7,271 nucleotides of DNA. Origin: Frankiales bacterium. GTDB lineage: Bacteria > Actinomycetota > Actinomycetes > Mycobacteriales > SCTD01. Each line of letters opens with the position of its first letter. Positions within the stretch are counted from its first letter, which is position 1. The DNA is taken from the NCBI GenBank assembly GCA_025464795.1, contig JAODNB010000286.1:1-7271 (forward strand), read 5' to 3'. Made by a program: the position numbers and the translations under genes. Below are positions 1-4,853 of this stretch, in pieces. Below the pieces are notes generated by a model. It was not told the origin of the DNA. It searched no databases and worked only from the letters and a program-made list of their open reading frames with translations.

Positions 1-1120
1 TCCGGTAGAACACGGCCACCTGGCTCGGCTGCGCACCGGAGTCGACCAGCTTGTCGACCTCCTCGGCGACGAACGCCGCCTCGTCGTGCTCGTTGTCCGC
101 GACGTAGCCGACGATCAGGTCGCCGTCGCCCGCATCGGTCCAGAGCCGCTTCTCCTTGCGCCCCTCGTTCTTCGCGATCACCGAGTTCGCGGCCGTGAGG
201 ATGCGCTGCGTGGAGCGGTAGTTCTGCTCGAGCATCACCACGTTGGCGTTCGGGTAGTCGAGCTCGAAGTCCATGATGTTGCGGATGTCTGCGCCGCGGA
301 ACGCGTAGATGGACTGGTCCGCGTCACCGACGACGCAGAGCTCCGCGGCCGGCAGGTCGCCAACCGGCTGGGTCAGCTCCTTCACCAGCGTGTACTGCGC
401 GTGGTTGGTGTCCTGGTACTCGTCGACCAGGACGTGGCGGAACCTGCGGCGGTAGTGCTCCGCGGTGTCGGGGAAGGCCTGCAGCAGCTCGACCGTCGTC
501 ATGATGAGGTCGTCGAAGTCCATGGCGTTCGCCTCGCGAAGGCGCTGCTGGTAGAGCTTGTAGACCTCGGCGCGCTGCTCCTCGTGGTGGTTCTCGGCCT
601 TGGCGGCGGCGCTCTCCCAGTCGATGAGCTCGTTCTTCAGATCGCTGATCTGGTTGGACATCGCGCGCGCCGGATAGCGCTTCGGGTCCAGGTCGAGGTC
701 CCGGCACACCAGCGTCATGAGCCGCTGGCTGTCGGCCGAGTCGTAGATGCTGAAGGTCGTCGTGAAGCCGAGCTTCTTGGCCTCGGCCCGCAGGATCCGG
801 ACGCAGGCCGAGTGGAAGGTGCTGACCCACATCGCCCGTGCCCGGCCGCCGAAGAGCAGGGCGACCCGCTCCTTCATCTCTCCCGCGGCCTTGTTGGTGA
901 AGGTGATGGCCAGCACCTCACCGGGCTGCACGTCCCGGGCCGCCAGCAGGTAGGCGATCCGCGTCGTGAGGACCTTCGTCTTGCCCGATCCCGCGCCGGC
1001 GACGACGAGCAGCGGAGTGCCCTCGGCCACCACCGCCTGGCGTTGCTGCGGGTTCAACCCCTCGAGCAACCGCTCGGAGCGGGGCGCGAGGACCGCGGGT
1101 CCATCGGTGTCGAAGAGCAT
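1..1120 (-). CDS. pcrA: ATP-dependent 3'-5' DNA helicase PcrA/UvrD family, N-terminal 373 codons (runs off the left edge)
   Basis: This is an SF1A helicase that unwinds DNA with ATP during repair, replication restart and removal of bound proteins in the cytoplasm. The motifs are in the usual order: Q-motif LNPQQRQAV (residues 22-30), Walker A AGAGSGKT (41-48, Lys47), motif Ia TFTNKAAGEM (73-82), STFHS (100-104), Walker B DEYQD (233-237), motif III GDADQSIYAFRG (around Gln269) and motif IV EQNYRST (around Arg302). The frame is open to base 2 and ends mid-protein in VFYR, so the C-terminal helicase half lies outside. An in-frame TAG at 1145-1147 limits the start to ATG 1129 or ATG 1120. I chose 1120 because AGGA then lies 8 nt upstream, whereas at 1129 the AGG touches the ATG. 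The N-terminus before the Q-motif is only about 21 residues, shorter than I recall for Streptomyces homologues. The PAC2 gene lies 49 bp upstream on the same strand, so the two are probably co-transcribed. The family assignment is very secure. Confidence 0.97.
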   Translation of the reverse strand, partial: MLFDTDGPAVLAPRSERLLEGLNPQQRQAVVAEGTPLLVVAGAGSGKTKVLTTRIAYLLAARDVQPGEVLAITFTNKAAGEMKERVALLFGGRARAMWVSTFHSACVRILRAEAKKLGFTTTFSIYDSADSQRLMTLVCRDLDLDPKRYPARAMSNQISDLKNELIDWESAAAKAENHHEEQRAEVYKLYQQRLREANAMDFDDLIMTTVELLQAFPDTAEHYRRRFRHVLVDEYQDTNHAQYTLVKELTQPVGDLPAAELCVVGDADQSIYAFRGADIRNIMDFELDYPNANVVMLEQNYRSTQRILTAANSVIAKNEGRKEKRLWTDAGDGDLIVGYVADNEHDEAAFVAEEVDKLVDSGAQPSQVAVFYR

Positions 1121-1126
1121 CGGTCC

Positions 1127-1132
1127 CATCCT
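1127..1132 (-). promoter_or_regulatory. Ribosome binding site of pcrA (AGGATG, overlapping an upstream in-frame ATG)
   Basis: Read on the minus strand the start region is AGG ATG GGA CCG ATG. The AGGA is well spaced (8 nt) for the second ATG at 1120 and too close for the first at 1129. The first ATG is therefore more likely part of the Shine-Dalgarno than the start. This is inference from spacing only. Confidence 0.5.
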
Positions 1133-1169
1133 AGTTTCCGCGACCTACAGCGCCCGGCCCTGTGGACGG

Positions 1170-2072
1170 CTACTCGGGGCGGGGCTGCTCCGACAGGAAC
1201 CGCTCGAGCTCCGCACCGAGCTCGTCCGCCGTGGGCAGCTCCGACTCGTCGAGCAGCGACCGTCCGCGACCGCTGACGAAGGCGTCGTACTGCTCCTCGA
1301 GCTGCTTCACGACCTCGGCGACCTCGGGTGCGCCGGCGACCTGCTCGTCCAGCGAGACGCGGGTGGCGACGGCTGCCTCGTCGAGAGCGTCGACCGGAAG
1401 CTGCAGCGACCCGGCCTTGGCCACCTCTCGCACCAGCTGCGCCGCTGCGGCCGGGTAGGCCGACTGCGACACGTAGTGCGGGACGTGCACGGCGAAGCCC
1501 ATGGCCTCGAAGCCGGCCTCGCCCAGCCGGTACTCCAGCAGGTGCCCTGCAGAGGCCGGCACGTGGACGGTCTCGACCCAGGGCTCGTAGCCCTCGACGA
1601 GCTCGTGCGGGACGCCGTGCGCGATGACGCCGACCGGACGGGTGTGCGGGAGCCCCATGGGGATCGCGTTGAGGCCGATGCTCCGCTTCACACCGAGGAC
1701 CGTGCAGAGCTGCTCGACGGCAGCGGTGAAGCGCTCCCACTGCACGTCCGGCTCGGGGCCGGCGAGCAGCAGGAACGGCTTGCCCTGCTCGTCGTGGAGC
1801 AGGTGCAGCGCGAGCAGCGGAGCGTCGTAGGAGTCCCAGTGGTCCTTGGCGAACACCATGATCGGCCGACGAGCGCGGTAGTCGAACAGCTGGTCGTGGT
1901 CGAACCGGGCCAGGACCCGACCGGGCAGCTTCTCCAGCAGGTGGTCGGAGGCGAGCTTGCGCGCACCGCCGGCGTCGATGAAGCCGTCGAGGGCCTGGAC
2001 GAGCACCGCACCGCCCAGGTCGGGACGGTCGGGGTCGAGCTCGTACAGCTCTGACGGGTCGAGCTTCTTCAT
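1170..2072 (-). CDS. PAC2-family (proteasome assembly chaperone-like) protein, 300 aa
   Basis: This is an actinobacterial PAC2-family protein, related in fold to eukaryotic proteasome assembly chaperone 2. M. tuberculosis has relatives of similar size (Rv2714, Rv2125, from memory). Its biochemical role in bacteria is not established. Recognisable segments are the N-terminal LDPSELYELDPDRPDLG (residues 4-20), VQALDGFIDAGGA (25-37), a central LLLAGPEPDVQWERF (101-115), the conserved NAIPMGLPHTRPVGV (135-149) and GFAVHVPHYVSQSAYP (192-207). The C-terminal third is helical and acidic, with an LEEQYDAF segment (258-265). There is no signal peptide or membrane span. The open frame extends far upstream to 2636, but that part lies opposite the deacetylase gene and is not real. 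Family alignment puts the start near MKKLDP at 2072, with GAGAGG about 9 nt upstream; ATG 2081 is the alternative. It precedes pcrA, with which it may share a transcript. No proteasome genes are in view. Confidence 0.9.
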   Translation of the reverse strand: MKKLDPSELYELDPDRPDLGGAVLVQALDGFIDAGGARKLASDHLLEKLPGRVLARFDHDQLFDYRARRPIMVFAKDHWDSYDAPLLALHLLHDEQGKPFLLLAGPEPDVQWERFTAAVEQLCTVLGVKRSIGLNAIPMGLPHTRPVGVIAHGVPHELVEGYEPWVETVHVPASAGHLLEYRLGEAGFEAMGFAVHVPHYVSQSAYPAAAAQLVREVAKAGSLQLPVDALDEAAVATRVSLDEQVAGAPEVAEVVKQLEEQYDAFVSGRGRSLLDESELPTADELGAELERFLSEQPRPE

Positions 2073-2078
2073 GGTCAC

Positions 2079-2087
2079 CATCCTCTC
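2079..2087 (-). promoter_or_regulatory. Ribosome binding site of the PAC2 gene (GAGAGG then ATG)
   Basis: The minus strand reads GAGAGG ATG GTG ACC ATG. The purine-rich GAGAGG ends 9 nt before ATG 2072, a workable spacing, and directly abuts ATG 2081. An AGGTG a few bases further upstream could serve ATG 2081, so the choice of start is not certain. Confidence 0.45.
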
Positions 2088-2129
2088 ACCTGACAACGCC
2101 CGAGGAGCACCCCAGGCTTCCCACAAGGC

Positions 2130-2135
2130 AGGATG
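2130..2135 (+). promoter_or_regulatory. Ribosome binding site of the PIG-L gene (AGGATG)
   Basis: The start region reads AGG ATG TCC GCC ATG. The AGG is 9 nt from ATG 2142 but touches ATG 2133, which favours 2142. An AAGG at 2125-2128 lies only 4 nt from ATG 2133 and is too close to be ideal. Confidence 0.45.
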
Positions 2136-2141
2136 TCCGCC

Positions 2142-2858
2142 ATGAGCGAAGAGCAGACCGTCGAGCGCGCCCTGGTCGTCGTGGCCCACCCGGACGACGT
2201 CGACTTCGGTGCTGCGGGCACCATCGCGACCTGGACCGACGCTGGGGTCGCGGTGACCTACTGCATCTGCACCGACGGTGACGCGGGCGGGTTCGACCCC
2301 GCCGTGCCCCGCGACCAGATCGGCGGCATCCGGCAGGCAGAGCAGCGCGCGGCCGCGAAGGAGGTCGGCGTCGACGACGTCGTGTTCCTGGGCTACCCCG
2401 ACGGACAGCTCGTCCCCTCGTTCGACCTCCGGCGCGACATCAGCCGGGTGATCCGGCAGGTGCGCCCTCAGCGGCTCGTGATGCAGAGCCCCGAGATCAA
2501 CTGGGAGCGGATCCCCGCCTCTCACCCGGACCACCGCGCGGCGGGCGAGGCCACGCTCTGCGCGGTCTACCCCGACGCCCGCAACCCGTTCACCCCGATC
2601 ATGACGGGCGAGGCGCTCGAGGCCTGGTCGGTCCACGACGTCTGGGTGATGTCAGCCGGCGACGGCGCCAACCGCTACGTGGACGTCACCGACACCTTCG
2701 ACCGGAAGGTGGCCGCCCTGCGCCGGCACGCGAGCCAGACCGCCCACATGGAGGACCTGGAAGGGATGCTCCGCGGCTGGCTACGTGCGAACGGGACGCG
2801 AGCGGGCCTGCCCGACGGCCGGCTCGCCGAGTCCTACCGCGTCGTCACCGTCCCCTGA
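2142..2858 (+). CDS. PIG-L (LmbE-type) zinc-dependent deacetylase, 238 aa
   Basis: Members of this family remove N-acetyl groups from sugar conjugates. Known relatives are MshB and Mca (mycothiol), BshB (bacillithiol) and PIG-L (GPI anchor). The N-terminal strand LVVVAHPDDVDFGAAGT (residues 11-27) carries the metal site. By comparison with MshB, His16 and Asp19 bind zinc and Asp18 is the general base. The second site is SHPDHRAAG (127-135), where His131 would be the third zinc ligand and His128 the partner acid. The residue after HPDD is Val where MshB and Mca have Glu, so this resembles the HPDDxE/D-G type rather than the mycothiol enzymes. No signal peptide is visible, so it is probably cytoplasmic. 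The substrate cannot be told from sequence, and no thiol or sugar pathway gene is nearby. It is a single-gene unit: divergent from PAC2 and convergent, with a 5-bp gap, on the small membrane protein gene. Confidence 0.93.
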   Translation: MSEEQTVERALVVVAHPDDVDFGAAGTIATWTDAGVAVTYCICTDGDAGGFDPAVPRDQIGGIRQAEQRAAAKEVGVDDVVFLGYPDGQLVPSFDLRRDISRVIRQVRPQRLVMQSPEINWERIPASHPDHRAAGEATLCAVYPDARNPFTPIMTGEALEAWSVHDVWVMSAGDGANRYVDVTDTFDRKVAALRRHASQTAHMEDLEGMLRGWLRANGTRAGLPDGRLAESYRVVTVP

Positions 2859-2863
2859 TGGGA

Positions 2864-3169
2864 CTAGGCCTCGTGGGCACCCGAACGGCCGAGGCCGCGC
2901 GAGCCCGGAGCGAGCAGCGCGACAACAGCAGGACCCGCCCAGGACAGCAGCGCCGCCGGGATCAGCAGCGCGTGCGCGTGGATCCCGAGGTAGCCGAAGC
3001 CCAGTGAGGCGAGAGCGAGCAGCAGCGCGAGAGCCCCGACGCGGGCGGTGCTGAAGCCCCGGCGCTCTCCCATGTCGACGGTCCGGACGAACGGCACGAC
3101 GTAGAGACCGACAACGACGGCGCACACGAGGACGACCAGCACCGTGGTCGCAAGAAGCGTCAGGATCAC
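2864..3169 (-). CDS. Small three-TM membrane protein of unknown function, 101 aa
   Basis: I do not recognise this family. The protein is very hydrophobic, with likely membrane helices at about residues 2-26, 44-62 and 67-87. A charged loop DMGERRGFS (32-40) lies between the first two, and a short basic-polar tail follows. The GTG start at 3169 overlaps the TGA of the UbiA gene in a GTGA arrangement. There is only a distant AAGG upstream, so translation is probably coupled to the prenyltransferase. The tight coupling suggests it works with the UbiA enzyme, for example as a stabilising or accessory membrane subunit, but this is inference. The TAG stop at 2866-2864 is 5 bp from the deacetylase stop on the other strand. 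A longer 501-residue frame reading through this region from 4369 is an out-of-frame shadow over the UbiA gene; only this last part looks like real protein. Confidence 0.75.
   Translation of the reverse strand: MILTLLATTVLVVLVCAVVVGLYVVPFVRTVDMGERRGFSTARVGALALLLALASLGFGYLGIHAHALLIPAALLSWAGPAVVALLAPGSRGLGRSGAHEA
2867..2896 (+). terminator. Possible terminator hairpin after the deacetylase gene
   Basis: GGCCTCG (2867-2873) and CGAGGCC (2890-2896) form a perfect 7-bp inverted repeat with a 16-nt loop, starting 8 nt after the deacetylase stop. No T-tract follows. A smaller hairpin, GTCCC/GGGAC (2850-2864, 5-nt loop), sits across the two stop codons. Both lie partly in the coding end of the opposing gene. 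Such repeats are easily found in GC-rich DNA, so support is modest. Confidence 0.3.
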
Positions 3170-4209
3170 AGCGGCAGACCGACCTTCAGCACAGCGGACA
3201 CGACGAGCCCGAGCACGAGCAGCGCACCGGCGCGCGAGGTGTGCACGAAGCAGATGGCAGCGAACCACAGCGGCCAGACGGGGAACCCCTCCGGGGGCTC
3301 GGCGGGCTTGGGCGACCGGAGCGCGCCGGTCACCTTCCAGGCCGTCGGCAGGTAGGCCAGGACGACGAGGGACGGCCACGGCAGGGCCTGCACAGCGACC
3401 GCCCCCGCAACCGTGACGTAGAAGCCGAAGACCAGCCCGATCGTCACGACCCGGGCGCGGTCCTCTCCGAGGATCACCGGGATCGTCCGGGTCCCCGTCG
3501 GCTCGTCGTACGGGATCTTGTCGATGTGCTTGCCCATGAGCACGGTGGTGCAGAGCAGCCCGTAGGGGACCGAGGCCACCCACACCTGCCACGGCAGGTG
3601 ACCGACAGCGGAGAAGTACGTCCCCGCCACCATCAGCGGCCCCCAGGTGATGAAGACGTCGGGCTCGCCGAGGCCGTGCTTCTTGAGCCGCAACGGCGGC
3701 GCGGTGTAGGCGTACGACAGCGCGAGACCGCTGACGGCAAAGGCGATCACGGGCCATCCGCGCTGGCTGGCGAGCACCACCATGATGACGAAGTCCGCGA
3801 GCACGCAACCCGCGATCGCCGCCAGCAGCTGCCGGCGCGTGACCAGCCCGCTGAGGATCGGGTGGGGCGCGTAGAGCGCTCGTGGGTACGCCTCGGTGTC
3901 CAGCCCCACGTCGGTGTCCGCGAGGTCGTTCATGAGGTTGTTCGAGGTGTGCGCCAGCAGGATGCCGACGATCGCGAGGAGCAGCATCCAGGTCGAGAAG
4001 CCGTCCGCACGTACGGCGAGCAGGCCGGCCACCAGCCCCGCGAACAGGGTCATGGGAAGCACGGCGGCCCGGGTGACGACGATCCACCGCGTCAACCCGT
4101 CCAGGGAGGCGATGGGGCGGCCGGGCGGCGGGTTGGTCGTCCGCAGCGCGTAGCGGGCGGCTCCCCAGCGGCCGTCTCTCGCAGGTGCCAGCAACCGCGA
4201 CTCGCTCAT
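3166..4209 (-). CDS. UbiA-superfamily membrane prenyltransferase, MenA-like, 347 aa
   Basis: UbiA-type enzymes transfer a polyprenyl or similar chain from a diphosphate donor to an acceptor within the membrane. The first Asp-rich motif is NNLMNDLADTDVGLD (residues 90-104; Asn94, Asp95, Asp98, Asp104). The second is DKIPYDEPTGTRT (230-242; Asp230, Asp235), close to the DxxxD-xxGKRT pattern of MenA. A YAYTAPPLRLKKHGLGEPD stretch (166-184) also recalls MenA. Hydrophobic helices cover most of residues 43-340, eight or nine in all. MenA proteins are usually about 290-310 residues. This one is longer, with a hydrophilic N-terminus of about 40 residues and an extra Pro-rich loop (299-312). No menaquinone genes are nearby, so the acceptor is unknown. 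ATG 4209 has no Shine-Dalgarno within 12 nt but has TAGCGT 6 nt upstream, which suggests a leaderless mRNA. It overlaps the small membrane protein gene by 4 nt. Confidence 0.9.
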   Translation of the reverse strand: MSESRLLAPARDGRWGAARYALRTTNPPPGRPIASLDGLTRWIVVTRAAVLPMTLFAGLVAGLLAVRADGFSTWMLLLAIVGILLAHTSNNLMNDLADTDVGLDTEAYPRALYAPHPILSGLVTRRQLLAAIAGCVLADFVIMVVLASQRGWPVIAFAVSGLALSYAYTAPPLRLKKHGLGEPDVFITWGPLMVAGTYFSAVGHLPWQVWVASVPYGLLCTTVLMGKHIDKIPYDEPTGTRTIPVILGEDRARVVTIGLVFGFYVTVAGAVAVQALPWPSLVVLAYLPTAWKVTGALRSPKPAEPPEGFPVWPLWFAAICFVHTSRAGALLVLGLVVSAVLKVGLPL

Positions 4210-4215
4210 GGGTTG

Positions 4216-4221
4216 ACGCTA
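4216..4221 (-). promoter_or_regulatory. -10 element (TAGCGT) of a leaderless UbiA-gene transcript
   Basis: TAGCGT fits the actinobacterial TANNNT -10 pattern. It ends 6 nt before the A of ATG 4209, so transcription would begin at the start codon. No clear -35 lies 16-18 nt upstream. The absence of a Shine-Dalgarno supports a leaderless message. It shares its TA step with the plus-strand -10. Confidence 0.5.
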
Positions 4222-4225
4222 ACGT
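4220..4225 (+). promoter_or_regulatory. -10 element (TAACGT) of a leaderless acVLRF1-gene transcript
   Basis: TAACGT fits TANNNT and ends 7 nt before GTG 4233. The bases between are only C and G, with no Shine-Dalgarno. This is the spacing expected if the RNA begins at, or within a base of, the start codon. It overlaps the opposing -10 by two bases (4220-4221), and the combined ten bases ACGCTAACGT are nearly palindromic. Confidence 0.5.
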
Positions 4226-4232
4226 CCCCCGG

Positions 4233-4853
4233 GTGACCTCGCGACCGGCAGCAGGTGGCGGCCGCTGGGTCACCGTCCCTCCCGCACGGCTCGAGCGCTG
4301 GCTCGCCGGCTTTGCTGAGCGGCACGGCGAGACCACGAGCGCGTACGAGGACCAGCGGGTGGTGCTCACTGCGGCCGACGGAGCGACCGCGGAGCTGGAG
4401 GTCCCGTTTCCGCCTCTGGTCGGCGATCTCGTCGAGCACGTGCTGCGCCCCCGGACCGTTGGGGTGCTGCTCGTGCGCCTCGGCGGTTACGCCGCGGGGG
4501 TGTTCGTCGACGGCACCCTCGTCAGCTCGAAGGTCGGCTCGCGACAGGTGCACGGCCGCAACGCAGCCGGCGGCTGGTCGCAGCAGCGCTTCGCGCGGCG
4601 CCGCGAGGGCCAGGTGTCCGTGGCCCTCCAGGCCACGGCCGAGGTGGCCGTCCGGATCCTGCTGGCACAACCGCTCGACGCCCTCGTCCTCGGGGGCGAA
4701 CGAGGGGCCGTCGACAGCGTCCTGGAGGACCGCCGCCTCGCACCGCTCCTGCCGCTGGTCACCGGGCGGCTCCTGGACGTGCCCGACCCGAAGCACACCG
4801 TCTTGGTGAAGGCGCCCTACCTCGATGTGTGGATCAAGGTCGTCGACCCATGA
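4233..4853 (+). CDS. acVLRF1-type (Vms1-like release factor) peptidyl-tRNA hydrolase, 206 aa
   Basis: This matches the actinobacterial VLRF1 branch of the eRF1/Vms1 superfamily. In eukaryotes these enzymes cut the peptidyl-tRNA ester on stalled large ribosomal subunits. The family hallmark is HGRNAAGGWSQQRFARRRE (residues 107-125): the GGWSQQ loop stands where the catalytic Gln of the GGQ/GSQ loop sits (Gln117 or Gln118), followed by a basic helix that would contact RNA. The preceding VGVLLVRLGGYAAGVFVDG (76-94) fits the RNase H-like core strands. An N-terminal AAGGGRWVTVPPARLERWL segment (6-24) is typical of this group. I chose GTG 4233 because it starts just before that conserved segment and has a well-placed -10. 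The frame also offers ATG 4185, but that would overlap the divergent UbiA start. The stop overlaps the exporter start (ATGA). The family call is confident; the rescue role in this organism is inference. Confidence 0.88.
   Translation: MTSRPAAGGGRWVTVPPARLERWLAGFAERHGETTSAYEDQRVVLTAADGATAELEVPFPPLVGDLVEHVLRPRTVGVLLVRLGGYAAGVFVDGTLVSSKVGSRQVHGRNAAGGWSQQRFARRREGQVSVALQATAEVAVRILLAQPLDALVLGGERGAVDSVLEDRRLAPLLPLVTGRLLDVPDPKHTVLVKAPYLDVWIKVVDP

Larger units (their letters stand above)
2073..2141. promoter_or_regulatory. Divergent control region between the PAC2 gene and the PIG-L deacetylase gene
   Basis: About 69 bp separate the two chosen start codons, so the transcripts of both genes must start here or inside the opposite gene. 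From 2082 to 2141 there is not one TA dinucleotide, so neither strand can hold a canonical TANNNT -10 element. A CTGACA at 2090-2095 resembles a -35 on the plus strand, but the hexamer 17 bp further on (CAGGCT) is a poor -10. The promoters may lie inside the opposing coding regions or use another sigma factor. Confidence 0.35.

Noticed and set aside
1121..1169. Possible pcrA promoter or terminator between the PAC2 stop and pcrA
   Set aside because: No TANNNT at a useful spacing and only a 4-bp ACAG/CTGT pairing. Read-through is the simpler view.
86..1276. 396-residue open frame on the plus strand opposite pcrA, with further long plus-strand frames at 966-2054 and 747-953
   Set aside because: They are antisense to the clearly recognisable pcrA and PAC2 genes, have biased Arg/Leu/Val composition and show no family motif. 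Long shadow frames are expected in GC-rich DNA.
2073..2636. Upstream extension of the PAC2 frame to give a 488-residue protein
   Set aside because: The extra 188 residues lie opposite the deacetylase gene, look like its antisense translation and precede the conserved PAC2 N-terminus.
4213..4218. TTGACG as a plus-strand -35 box
   Set aside because: A partner -10 17-18 bp downstream would fall inside the acVLRF1 coding start, and nothing there fits TANNNT.
4185..4232. ATG 4185 as the acVLRF1 start
   Set aside because: It would overlap the divergent UbiA start by 25 bp and add 16 residues before the conserved N-terminus. GTG 4233 has a matching -10 position.
3241..4236. 331-residue plus-strand frame opposite the UbiA gene
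   Set aside because: Low-complexity Arg/Glu/His/Gly composition with no motif; antisense to a gene with both catalytic motifs intact.
3170..4369. 501-residue minus-strand frame running over the UbiA gene
   Set aside because: Only its last 101 codons look like real protein. The rest is an Arg/Ala/Pro-rich out-of-frame shadow of the UbiA gene.
4829..4849. GTG 4829 as the exporter start
   Set aside because: ATG 4850 forms the common ATGA overlap and has AAGG at 10 nt. The extra 7 residues show no conservation signal.
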